64,000 nt of DNA from Pyrocephalus nanus (lineage: Eukaryota > Chordata > Aves > Passeriformes > Tyrannidae): positions 12,840,556 to 12,904,555 of the forward strand of contig CM076261.1 of the NCBI GenBank assembly GCA_038380795.1, in the 5' to 3' direction. Made by a program: the position numbers and the translations under genes. Position 1 is the first letter of the stretch, and every line of letters begins with the position of its first letter. The notes under the pieces are model-generated. The model saw only the letters and a list, made by a program, of their open reading frames with translations, was not told where the DNA came from and searched no databases. Positions 50,739 through 63,190 of the stretch are shown piece by piece.

Positions 50739-52303
50739 CCTACTTCCGTCTTAATTTTTCCCCACTTAAAAATTTCTTTAAACATAACAGAAGATACAAT
50801 TTCTTAACTCATACCTATTGTGTTTGGGCGAGCTTCTACTTCCTTTCCTTTTGGTATTAGTGTAATACCCTATTCACTCTCCACAGGTTTGGTAAAACTG
50901 GAATGGAATCCAGGTATCAGCTGAGACAAAAAGGCTTCTGATCATCTATATGGAATATAGGTCAAATCCCCTGAGATTTGTGAATATGTATCACCCTGTA
51001 AAATTACATGATTTCTGCAGTTCCTGACCTCTCCTGAGAACAGCATACATTTAGTCACAGCACAAAAATCATGACATTAATTTATAGATTGAGTTTGGAG
51101 TATTGACAAATGATGTATGGCTGGCTGAGCCTAGGGATGGTTCAACAAATAACATGATAATTTACTGCTCCAAACCTGAAACATCCAATCTATTTTTCAT
51201 TTTCTGTCACTGCTCAGGTTGCATTACATTTGGCTACTTATGGTATGTTATGGGACTGCTGACAGGTTAACTGTTTCAAGACTTGAAACACTTTCATCAG
51301 TGAATGAAAACAAGCTGAGAAAACTAGTAGGTGTAAAAGAGCAAAGAAAGCTCTGTGTGCTACTAATGTATACTTGATCATGTATTGCACATTGTGCACA
51401 TTCAAAAAAAGCCAAAGAAAAGCAAAGCAAACTGAAGTATTTAATGTTCGTTTCCCATTCATCTTCATAATGTTTTGAGAGGTTGGTACAAGTCCTCTGC
51501 CAATATGAATATTGGTATAAGCATTAACACAGCCCGGTGGGCTGTTGAACAATCAGAATGGCCCCTTCAATGAGAGTAATTGGTAAAGCTTATATATTTG
51601 CATTTCACTGCTCGCTAGTGCTGAGAACTAAAGCAATTCTTAAGGGATGAACCATGTGTTGTGCTACTACAGCTATGTAGTGATAGGTAAAGACAAGATT
51701 TTTTGTGTCTCTTGACCACATGTTCTTGTGAGATCTTTCTTGAGTTGCCCCAGCTTTTATACCTGCCGAGCAAAGTTACTTCATGCATTGTCACAGCCCA
51801 CTCAGGTTTTTTAATCTCTCTTCCAGTATTTCATGAGAAAACGTATTGAACAGTGATATATCTTTAAGAACATAAGTAAATAAATTTTAGTTAGTAATAA
51901 TTCTATATTTCAATCATTCAAATTTTTCCCTTTTCCTGTGTATTTGAAAAGACTACCACAGATATGGTAGGTATGCAAATGAATCACAAATACACCAATG
52001 AGCAGATATTTTATCTACTAACTAGTGTATTCCCAGACAGCTGACATTCCCATTTACAGTAACTGATGATCCTGTGTCAAAGTTCCAAGCAAGTCAGCAT
52101 TAAATTTCTCAAAGAGAGGACTTGGCCTTTTCCCTGGTAAATATATAAAAATTATTTCCTGAATTAATTTTACTGTCTGAGTAGTTCTTTTATCACTTTG
52201 GAATATTTAGCCATAAATTCACTGGAGATATTATTTTAAATAAGGAAATTCAGTCTAACACCAAGAAGCAAATTGTGCTTCAGATGTCCAAAGAAGCTTA
52301 ATT

Positions 52304-52386
52304 AAAAACAAACAAACAAACAAAAACCCAAACACCCAAAACCACAACAACAACCAAACCAAAACAAAACAAAACAAACCCCACAA
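52304..52386. repeat. A/C-rich simple repeat (AAAC/CAAA units)
   Basis: Successive aaac units pass into accc, acaa and aaaac variants, with almost no G or T on the + strand for about 80 bp. This is low-complexity sequence. Confidence 0.92.
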
Positions 52387-53378
52387 CACTTAATCAGTCA
52401 TAATCATTGCTCCTCTTTATGTAGTTTTAAAGTAGTGTGGTTTTAAAAAGTGCCCCAAAGTGCGCTGCTTTTCTTCAAATCACTATGACATTGATTGTAA
52501 TTCAGTCTTCTCTGTGTGAAGATTGCAATAAAGGAGGAAAATATGAATGTATTTTCTGTAATTACAGTTAAAGTACATTCATTCAATGTTTTCATAACCT
52601 ATACAGATAAATTAACCTGTTTACTCTAAAAAGCTTTAGTTTTTTTCCAATTTCTTTCCTAAAGCATGGCTGCTTTTAAAGTTTTAGTTTAGGCAATTTC
52701 AACTGCTTCCAATTGCTACTAAATCTGCTTTGCTAGTTAGTGTGAGGTTAAAACTGAAATTAATCAATGGAAAAAACAAGAGAGAAGCTGTTGACTGCAA
52801 GTTGCCTTTTAGCATTTAGTCATTTAGTTAACTCTGTTTCTCGATTTTAATTTGTTTTCAAACTTAGAAAATAGTGTATTAATGTGAAAATAAGGTGTTA
52901 ATGATGACAAATATATTTTCTCCCTCCTGCTGAAACAGCTACAATCGGTAGGAACAGCTTATATAAAAATAGAGAAAATTTATGTTCTTATTTGAGAACT
53001 TTTTTGCATTTTGCTTTAGATTCAGTTTTTTATCAATTTATAAATGTTCCAGAAAACAGAATAAACAACATATTAGGTTTGAAAATTGCAAGTATTTGTT
53101 GGATCAAACTTGCAGTGCTGTTCGATAGGTTTTGATGATCACTGAGTCTGACAGTCACTCCATTCTTTCAAGCAAATTCAGGGTTGCTTCATTAGATGGA
53201 GTTTTTGTCTCAATTCAACTTGACCACTCACTCATTTCAGTTCTTACACGTGTCATAGAGAAGTCAGAATCAACAATTCTGTTCATAAAAATAATGCAAG
53301 TACTTCCAAAGCATATTAATATATTCCTATAGTATTCTGGCATGTGTTAGGGGTTTAAGATTTATATTCAGTAAAATC

Positions 53379-53412
53379 CATACGACATGTACTAGTCTTC
53401 TGATGTCGTATG
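53379..53412. repeat. Perfect 10-bp hairpin with CpG in each arm
   Basis: The arms catacgacat (53379-53388) and atgtcgtatg (53403-53412) are exact reverse complements around a 14-nt loop. Each arm retains a CpG, which is uncommon in this AT-rich intron. Confidence 0.9.
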
Positions 53413-56400
53413 AAGATTATAGCCTTACTTTGAAGTGAAATCTCCACATTAATTAGAATCATGAGGAATCTTGGTCTGCTTCTAAATGATATAACACTAG
53501 ATCCATTTACTTTCTGAAAAACTGTAGGTTTTGAAAATGTGGGACATATCTTATTTTTTCCATGTTTGTATTGGGACTCACTTTTGCAAATAATTTTTTG
53601 AAAGCTTGAAGCAACATAAAATTTCTAGTGATTCCCATGAGACTGTCATTTTATTAGATAGCATTAAAGAGTGATTAGCCTGCATTTTTATGATCATGTA
53701 AGACAAAGCTGAAAGACTAATCTCAAGTTCCTTATTTGTTTTTAAAAGCTAAGCCTTTCCTTAAAAATGTTTGTAGTTCTGAAGTTAAAATACATACAAA
53801 GTATTTTTATTTTTTATGGGATCATATTAACTGGTCTATTATGAAGAATCTTTTTTTTTTCTAAACTAGACATATATAAAAATAATTCTGAATTTAGGAG
53901 AAAATTGTAAGCCTATTGGCTAACAGAAAAATTAAACAAACTAGAATTAATGAAAGGGAAGACAGAACCAAGTCCATCAGCAAGGTGACTGTTTAATTTC
54001 CAGATAAGAACAATGTCTCACTAATATAAATTTTCTTTGTTTCATAAATGAGATGTACTTTGTAAAGAGTCCCCCAAAGATAGCTCTTTGAACTGCTGTT
54101 GGAAAACAGTCGACTCCATTTCAGAATGGTATTTGCTCAGTGACAGTATGAATTTGATTGTCTCATTAGAAAGTTATTCATAGGCCATGTTTCTCAGTAG
54201 CTTAGCATTTGGTTTCAGTTTCAAGGGGGAAAAAAATCCTGTATTATATTCCATTAATAAAACATGAAATCAATATTACATCTGTTACTGATAATTTTGA
54301 CTGGACCTCAAAATTGAAATAATCAAATTACAGAATTTGCTGTGGGCATATAAAATGAATATAATAAATGTAAAATGAAAGAAAATTTGAACGTACTAAT
54401 GGATAAGCGGCTAGATAGTTAAACTAACCTGTCTAGGCAAGACAGATACGGTTTAGCTATGTTCCTATAAACATTTTTCTAGTAAGAATGACAAAATGTC
54501 TCACTGAGAAGCTTCTGCTTTATATTCCAAACTTCAATGATATTACCATGGTAAGTTTGTTTGAATGTGTCAGGAGGTTAGCCTAAACCTTGCTGTAGCT
54601 TGCAATCTCCTCACTGAAAAAATAAGAAGGGAATTAAATAGGAAGTCTGACATTTATATCTGCTCTTCTCTGTAGTGAATGGAAGTGAATTAATGCAGGA
54701 AACTCAAAAAGCTAACGTAATTTCAAAATATTTCTACTCAGGGACAGTACAAATCTTTTTCAAGTGTAGTACGATGTCCACAACATCTATGTGATGTGGG
54801 ATGCAGTGCTCCCAGCATATGTCACTAGATACAGCAACACTTTCTGTTAATAAATGCTGCCCTTGCTGCTAGTACTCATCAGCAGTAAAGTAGAAATCAG
54901 CATTATTCAGATATGCTTGTAACTTCTCTATTTTATGTTTATCTAACTGTAATTCCATGGTGTGCTGAGTATAACTAGTTTTTTTTCTCAGATGGCACTT
55001 CATACTGACAGTCATACCTTTTTTCTGGGAAGTGTTTATTATGTGTCTGTAGAAATATGATTTAGATGAAAATTTAGTTTACTGAGAAGAAACTGAGAAG
55101 AAACTCCAAGAATCCTATCTCTCATTAACTAGTCCTTCAAATGCAATGCCCTACTATGCATTTCTTGATATCTGAAGATTTCCTTGGATTCGTATTCTAT
55201 CAGTAAGTGTCATTTTTTTTAAAATGTAGACAAGGGTATAATAAAAATCAATAGTGTAAGACAACAGTCTGAGTGAAAAGGCTAAATATCTTGATGTCTA
55301 AGGGATTATTTTTAAAACCTATGATCATAGTAGAGGAAAATGTGAACAGGAAGAAGTTGGAAGGAGAGTTGTATGTTCCTGCATGGGACAATGTCAAATT
55401 ACTTTACAGGCAGTTTGTAACTATGTGCATGCTAAATTAAGAAAATAGTGGTAGCCCATGAATTAGGAGGTTTTAAACAATTGTATTTTTTTAAGGTTTT
55501 CACACTTACAATTTTAACCTCCTTTTTGAATCAAATTGTTCACAGAATGTAAAAAAATTGTATGGATGCTGATGAAGATTATCATGAATTCTGAAGAAAT
55601 AAATATTTTCTTTAATGTCAGTCTTATAGAAAAACTACAAATTTATAACTTGAAGTAGTGAATATGTAAAAAACCTTCATTCAGATTTGGGGTTTTGTAC
55701 ATATAAGCATTATACATGTATCTGTTGATGCAAACTTTGGGCTTCATGAGGGATCAAATCAAGGGAATAAATGAAGATGTCAATTTTTCTGGCATAAACA
55801 AAAAAGATTTCTCTCTTTCTAGCTCAGTAAAGCACTACTTCTCCAAAATTTCTCTGTCATTTGTATAACAAATTTTTTTTTAATTCATGCTTCAATCTAT
55901 TCTGTTGCACTTCTAGTTTTGGACATGGAAACTGATTTACTGATTATGTGAGTTACCAAGATTCTCTGCAAAGGCGTATTTTAGGGATTTTTGTGAAAAT
56001 TTAAAGAATTATAATTGTTTGTCCTTAATTCAGAAAAGAGGAGAGAATTATGCATATAGTTGCCTTTTGTTGTTTGGTTTCTATTATGATCTCGTGGTAA
56101 CACTGTGATCAGGAAAAAAAACCTGATGTTTTATTCATTTGTTTATGACTAATTAATAAACCCCTGGTGACCTTAACATGTCACAAAATCAAGAGAGGGG
56201 TTTTTGCATTTTTTAAGGCCATGGAACTTAGCAGCAGCCACTCAGAGCAGAAGGGGGAGCAACATCCAAGTCAGTCATTTTCTCATTTAAAATCATTAAT
56301 GCAGAAAATAGGAAAAGCATATGGCAGCATATATATTGTATTTTTGTCCATTAGTTGAGTGTGCTGAAGATGCCAAATAACTCCTTTTTAAATGACAGTG

Positions 56401-56797
56401 ATCAATTTTCTCATGCCTACTCTGAAAAACCCATTTTTCTGTAGAATTGGTTTTCTAGATTGGTGTCTCCATTATAAGATATAAACCATGGATTTGAATT
56501 TAGTTTAAGTCATGAGAGATTGGGATCTTTTACCTGGAGTCTCAGTAAGGAATACAGAAGACTAGGCTTTACTAGTGTATGACTCCAGCTCTTCCATAAA
56601 GGAAAGGGCATCCATCCCCTGCCCTCTAATTCTGTATGTGCTTATAAATCAGTTCACAAGAAAGCTGTTATTGGGCAACTGATCACCAGCTTCATCTTCA
56701 GATATGGCTTCTCACTGTAATCAGCACCTCTGATTTACAAACATAAATCCTAATCTTTTGCCACAGTTCTTGCTTTATATGGTTCAAATATTAAATT

Positions 56798-56822
56798 TAA
56801 ACAACTCATTATGAGTTGTTTA
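56798..56822. repeat. Perfect 11-bp hairpin with 3-nt loop
   Basis: The arms taaacaactca (56798-56808) and tgagttgttta (56812-56822) are exact reverse complements around TTA. It lies 12 bp before a second perfect hairpin. Confidence 0.92.
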
Positions 56823-56834
56823 CCCTTAAATAAA

Positions 56835-56867
56835 GATGAAAGATTTGAAATAAAAAAATCTTTCATC
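56835..56867. repeat. Perfect 12-bp hairpin with 9-nt loop
   Basis: The arms gatgaaagattt (56835-56846) and aaatctttcatc (56856-56867) are exact reverse complements. Confidence 0.92.
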
Positions 56868-57081
56868 ACTGAGTCTCCAGTTAACATGCCTTAAGCCATC
56901 ATTCAGCAGTGTTCTTGAAGTTTCAAATGATTTAATCTTGCTATGTTCTGTAAGATTTCATTCATCAAAACTTATTTTCTTGGAGGAAAATGACACATAA
57001 TGGAAGATGAATGTTTGCTGCTTTCCTGTTTCAGCGAAGGACATAGTTTTACTGTTCCAAATCTTAGAAGTCCACTGAATT

Positions 57082-57101
57082 AAAAAAAAAAAAAAAAAAA
57101 A
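57082..57101. repeat. A20 homopolymer
   Basis: Twenty consecutive A, followed by gg and a further A7. This is a simple repeat. Confidence 0.9.
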
Positions 57102-57738
57102 GGAAAAAAAGTCCTATTAACTTAATGAAAGTATGGATTCTGAGTTTCAGCTTCAAGCAACTGTTTCTTGTCAGGTAGTCATATGTGTCTCTTACTTATG
57201 ATCATGTTGTAGAGATATCAGTGGTGTATAATAAAACCCAGGAATCTAAAATTGCATATTTTACATACAATTTTATTTTAGGAAAGTCTTATTTACAGGA
57301 GGCTTTGCCTGATTGGAAAGCATCTATATTCATAGGCATTCAAAGAATGTCTGTTTTCATAAAACATTTCTGAATTTAAATAATATTTGCATGTATCAAA
57401 TGTAGGAATCCACTTTATACTGGGAATAAAATGTACACGTGTAAAAGCAGAGGAAGAAATGGGAAGAATTAAAAATGAAAAAATAATCCCCTTTGCGTTT
57501 AAATTCTATAGATGTGAAATTTGAGAAAGACTTTTCTAATTATATCTTCTTAAATACTGACTCTAGACTATGAACTTTTAAGATTTTTTTTAAGATTTTT
57601 TTTTTCTGTATCACCACATCAAAATCCAGCAAAAATAAAACAGAAGACACAGGGTCACTTCTAGCTAATACTTTGTTCTGCCTGAGAGTAAAATTTTATG
57701 CAACTGCAAATCAAGTTACATTATGCATTATGATGCAT

Positions 57739-57780
57739 ATGATCTTACATATGATCTTACATATGATCTTACATGTGATC
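57739..57780. repeat. 12-bp tandem repeat, three perfect units plus a partial
   Basis: The unit atgatcttacat is present at 57739-57750, 57751-57762 and 57763-57774, followed by the variant gtgatc. Each perfect unit is exactly 12 bp. Confidence 0.95.
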
Positions 57781-58292
57781 TCAGTCTGAATGAGTTTCTT
57801 TAAACTTCCAGTGCCATAAAAGCTTCCTTTTTAACTCCTATAGTGTCAAGGAGTCACATGGAAACATGGAAAGAAAAAATGTATTCTTTCAGGAGATTAT
57901 TTATTTTGAAATAGTTTATAGTACCATACATGAATAAATCTAAGTATTCACAGCTTGAAATGTTGCTCTAATTAGGCGTGTTTAGCTAAAGAAAGGAAGA
58001 AAGGGAGATTACAAGGACATTCTAGTCTGATAGTCATTGTCTGCTCCTTATGATTTAATGCAGAAGATATTCAGATGGCTGGAGTGAAAGTCATGTGTTC
58101 AAAGACCTAAGAGCAATGAAGCAAAGTAGTATGCATTTTTTCTTCCATGTATTAAAACTAGTCATTTTCACCTTGATTTTTTATAGGAAAATAATGCTTT
58201 TAGAATTATTTATCTTATCTAACAATATTTCTGATCTTCAAGTGGCAAGATTTGTCAATAGTTCAAAGATAAGACTGAATATTAAACATACT

Positions 58293-58308
58293 AAAAAAAA
58301 AAAAAAAA
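58293..58308. repeat. A16 homopolymer
   Basis: Sixteen consecutive A in intron 3. This is a simple repeat. Confidence 0.9.
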
Positions 58309-60019
58309 GACAAGTCAAATGAACCTTAGGATTTGTACTATTTTTTAGGGTTATTGGATTCTCTTACTAGACCATAACTTAAACATTTGACAACAGGAGA
58401 GAGGAATACTTCAGATTTACACAAAAGGTATTAAATTTCCCATGCATTTAAGAAATAGCCCTATAACTTTTCCAAGAGGAATAAAATACTGTGGGAGTAG
58501 ACTAAATCTGAAATACAGCCAATTTTTAAGACAGAAAAATGCTATTGCTGACTGCCAATCATGAGGTAGCTGCATAAGTTGATGTGATAGCATCCTCTGT
58601 GTGTTATGTTCCTGGTGACAGAACCATTTTGGACACTTGACTGATGGTATTTATGTCATTCCCACTACAGACAAGCTGCCTGAGGTTATTTTACTTTCAT
58701 GCAATTGCAATTTAACATTAATAACTGTTGAGGCAGGTATGGATTGACAGTCCTAGGGAACTGTCTAATTCCCATGCCAGATTCTTTTAACTGCCCCATT
58801 AGTTTAAGACATAATGTAAATGCTTCTTCTGTGTTTAGGCAGGTTTTCATAATTCTTACTTTGCACTTTAAAGAAAGTTTGAATTGAGAGTGAAAATTTG
58901 CAAGGCATATTTTTTGAGTAATGATGCTCTGTCAGCTCACTGTTGATCTGTTGGACATACTAAGACTTGACAAACATTTATGGTATAATAAGAGTCACTA
59001 GTTCCCAGTGTGAAGCAGAATACGTGATTTTTAAGAATACCTGTAAATATACCCTCAAGGACTAATTTATCCACTAAATAGCATTTTCTTCCTAGAACAG
59101 CATCATTCATTTCTGTAGGACTAATCACTGACTGAAATGATATTCACTTTTTTTAATAGCAGAAATTGCCATTTACCTAAAGGAGAAAAAGAAGAAATGT
59201 TCTAAAGTTCCATTAGTAGTATTGAGCAAAGGAAATTGCTTTCTTGTAGACTTATTTTTCTTCATTTTCCCATACATTCTCTGTTTTTCAAAGAAGTCAT
59301 CTAAGTTCTGTTTCTGTACAAAAACTGCAGTCTCAAGCAACATTTCATATGGGAAACTTTCCTTCTTGCTGCTTAAACTTTGGTTAGGGACTAGTAGTCA
59401 ATGTTGTGGGGCATTTCTTTTAGGATTTGAGTGGAGGGTGCTTTTGCTGCAATTTTATGCTGGAAAAGAGGAGAAACAGAGGTAAGAGTAGATATTATAT
59501 GCAAGTAAAGTCTGTTTTAAGGAAATAGTTTCATGTACAGCAACATCTATATGATAAATCTTTTTGAATACTATTACTGCCTTCAAAAGGATTCACTTAG
59601 CATTCTATATGCTCAAATTATTGACAGGACAACAGACAGACTAGTAACTGAGTGCTTGTTATTCAAGCTGAAACTTTGATCAGACTTGCAGAAACAAACA
59701 GGATATTTTCAGGATATATCTCAACAACTACAGGCATATACAGCTGGCTATTTGCAAACACAGGTACATAGTCAAAATTATCGGAACCCTGTTCTTGATG
59801 TATCTTGAATCTCCAAGTAAATGTGACAGAAGTATCAGTTTTAAAAGCTAATAAATGCCTTTTAGTAATTTTTTGTAATGGACTGTTCTGTCCTTCTGCC
59901 AAGTCAAGTTTAAAATAGCAAATGATGGAGAAATTAAGTTTTCTTTTTATATAATACTTAGACCATATCTTCCCTAAGTTAAAAAAAGTGCATTAGCAAA
60001 ATATGCCAACAGTTAAAGC

Positions 60020-60047
60020 TACAGAATATGTGTGTTCATATTCTGTA
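60020..60047. repeat. Perfect 11-bp hairpin with 6-nt loop
   Basis: The arms tacagaatatg (60020-60030) and catattctgta (60037-60047) are exact reverse complements around tgtgtt. Confidence 0.92.
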
Positions 60048-61406
60048 ATTATTCATTCAGCTTGATTGCATCATTATTCAGTATTTCCTTAAGCAAAAAA
60101 TTTATAATGCTCAAATTATACAGAGAAAGATGAGCATGCCATTAAACTAATGGTATAGTCAAAAATATGCATACATTTTAGTAGCTGGAAGTAGTTCTAA
60201 AGTAAGGGTCTTATAGTATTAAAAGAAAAAAAGTGGCAATGACAAGAAATTTTTTGGGAACTTGACTCACCAACTTCTTTTTCAAAGAATATGTTCAGGA
60301 TTCCTTTAAAATATTTTGTCACTCCTTGAAGTGACAACTAATTTTAATAAGCCAGTTGCTTTCAGTTACAGCCCATTATCTGTTGCTACCTATTTGAATG
60401 CAAGTTTCAGTCTGTATGTAGACTGCTTTTCTGTTCTTTTAAAATAAATAAGACATATTTCCCTTCATTGCTTCCTAGCCATCATTTAAAATAAAATTGC
60501 CTAATTCGTGCATAGCCAATGTTAATCAGTAACACCTTATTACAAAAATAAGCACTATCCGCTCTTCCTCTGAACAAAGATAAGAAATAGCCACATTGCT
60601 TTTGATTGTATCTGTGTTTGTGTGTGATGAGCTTGAGTAAAAGTGCCCAAAGTAACAGGCATGCTTAGATAACGTATTTTAAATATTTATGAAATAAAAT
60701 TATGTTTGAATCATCAAAGGATGATATACACCCTGATAAAGGATAGATGTTTTAAGATATTATTGATTTTTACAAGAAAGTACATGACTTCAGGCAATAG
60801 TGTTGTTAGTCAAAAAAAAAAAAATTAAGTTGATGCATTTATTGTATGTGATGCAGTGTAATAGCACATCAGTCCTGTGGGAATTCTATAATATTTTTTC
60901 TTACTAACTTCTAATTAAGCCTGGGCGATTTCTAGAAGAGATAAATTGGCACATTTTTCAGCATCATCTTTCTTTCTTGGTAGGGAATATCAGGTCTAAG
61001 TCCTAATAGTACAGGAAAGTACAGGAAAGATTCTACAGTTTCTTCCAGAGTAAGAATATTTAGTCGATTTGGACCTCTTATAAATTTAGTTTAGAGGGAA
61101 GAAGAGTCAAACCATTTGTACAGCAAATACATAAAAATGTTTCAGAAGTGAAGAAACTAACATTTTAGGTTTATACAGTTTGACATCAGGCAAAATTGAA
61201 AGTGAGGTTTTTTGATTTGCACAAGGACAGTGTTTGTTGTCACTCTAATATTGTACACACAATATTTCCAACTTAAATTATTGATCACATCACTTTACAT
61301 GGGCAGCATGAGAAGGGGATGAGGTCTGTCTTTAGGAAGTGCATATAAATTGAACTTTTTTTTTTTTTTACAAATACAATAAATTCCTGGTTATAACCAT
61401 GGAAAG

Positions 61407-61595
61407 GTCTCCTGGAATAGAGATCCCTTGCAGAACAGTAGCCTTACTCAAGGAGACAGAAGCTGAACTGATCAGGGGTTCAATAGGGGTCAACTCTTTG
61501 GGGCTTTATCTCAGCCTAGAGGCATTTGACTCTTCTGGCAACTTGTGGCGGGAGATGGGAAGCTCCTGTAGGATTGTGCCATGTGAACACAGGAG
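61407..61595 (+). other. Possible pseudo-exon in DOK6 intron 3
   Basis: A T14 tract (61356-61369) is followed by an AG-free stretch up to an AG at 61405-61406. After 189 bp comes a consensus donor (GAG|gtaagt at 61595/61596). Most of the segment is open in one frame from an ATG at 61399 and is GC-richer than its surroundings. If spliced after DOK6 exon 3 at 61406 it reaches TAG after a few codons, so it would not extend DOK6. It could be an inactive pseudo-exon, a poison exon or an exon of a non-coding transcript. There is no protein similarity I recognise. Confidence 0.2.
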
Positions 61596-62479
61596 GTAAG
61601 TATGCAAGGACATGAAGTTATCAGGACTCAGCAGGTATTTGATTAAGTCCATACACAAAATGCTTCGTAAGTTAGGAGTCTGAAAACCATCCCACCTCTG
61701 GCCTTGGAGATCTAGAACCCAAACAGAAAGACAGTGAATCTCTAAGGACAGTGAATTTAAATGTGTCCATATATCTATATCTCTACTCCTCCCTGTAGAG
61801 TATGTTGTGCACAATGAACTGTTTTAAACTACAAGTAGAAGAATGCTTTCACTATGAAAAATTCATTCTCTATAAATAAAAAATCTGAAATTTCATTTTC
61901 TATTGTATATCTCACTAACCAATATTATGTCATCATTGTTTTTGTATCAACAAACCCACTTATCATCCTGTGGATTACCTATTAACAATACAGTAATCAG
62001 ACTAGGTACAGCACCAGTTTAATCACCTGAGAACTGAAGCAGAAATGACATATAACCTCAGGCATGACCTAGAAGCTCAGTTTAAGTGCAGGAAAATATT
62101 GCCAATAACAAGATGAGTAACAAGTTTACAGTTCTTAGCAATGTTTCTTATGCAATAGACAGTGCCTAATTAAGGTCTCCTATCTCTTTGTATTTTATCT
62201 CATGACATTTGTATAGCAGCATTTTATAATAGAATAACAGTAAAAATAAAAACGCAAGTGTTTTGATTTTATTTATAGCTGTGAAAACATGCTTTACAAT
62301 TTATCATTCAGTCCAGGAATTCAGTTATCTTAAAAGGAAACTAAATTTTTCAATGACAAGTACCAGTTATGACTAAAAACTCAGCATTACCACCAATAAA
62401 TCTAATCTAAGTGCATTAAAGAGAACAATTTTGCTGACAGTTTTTTATGACTTAGTCCCACTGTAATATTTCATCTATA

Positions 62480-62499
62480 TGATTATATGCATATAATCA
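62480..62499. repeat. Perfect 20-bp AT-rich palindrome
   Basis: The 20 bases tgattatatgcatataatca equal their own reverse complement. The centre is ATGCAT, an AT-rich core of the kind bound by homeodomain or POU factors, but binding is only speculation. Confidence 0.93.
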
Positions 62500-63171
62500 A
62501 AATAAAGAAGAAACTGTGATATCTCTGTTTTGTGACATAATACCTGTCATTCTTAAAGATTGGTGCCATGAACAATGCATTTATGTATCACAGAATAAAT
62601 AATTTTTTAATAATAGGTAATATTTAATTTGTTATCCAGAAACACAAAGCATTCTATAGATCTTTTACAAAAGAATGGTGAATTGCTCTAAAGATGCATG
62701 CGATGAAAGGAAAAACAAGGCTTTGGCTTTGAAAGGTAATTCATCTGCTTCTGAAGAAGATTTTGCATGTCTGTAAAGAAAAAGGTTGAAAGCAATTCCC
62801 TGAAAGTAAGCAACAGCTATCAGGCTGCACTAGGCAAAACTAACTCACACACTACCTTCACACCCTTGACCTTCTAGACACATTTGCAGATAATGTTGAT
62901 TCTTCTGACAGCAGACACAAATCCTTGCAGTTCTCTGGGAAGATATTTCAGTTCTGCATTGAAACTATCTATTTTCTGTAGCATTAAGTTGATCGTTTTT
63001 GTAAGATAGAAATTTTGAGTTATAAAGCAGTATAATGCATGTTACAGCTTACACTTTGCAAAATATAGGCATGGTCTTATAATGCTCATACTAAGATAAG
63101 TTTCTTCTGTATGGCAGTTGGAGAATGGTCTAATCTGGGCCTAATCATCGGTGGTTGGCAGCAAAGCAGCA

Positions 63172-63190
63172 GCAGCTTAAATTAAGCTGC
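63172..63190. repeat. 9-bp inverted repeat around a single central base
   Basis: gcagcttaa (63172-63180) and ttaagctgc (63182-63190) are exact reverse complements flanking one A. The left arm is part of a short cagcagcagc run. Confidence 0.9.

Noticed and set aside
50591..50860. Opposed open frames encoding Arg/Glu/Gly-rich and Ser/Pro/Leu-rich peptides.
   Set aside because: They are direct translations of the CCTT/CCCT microsatellite and not genes.
61506..61814. 102-codon minus-strand open frame overlapping the possible pseudo-exon.
   Set aside because: No family resemblance and no splice signals in that orientation. The plus-strand donor is the only notable signal there.
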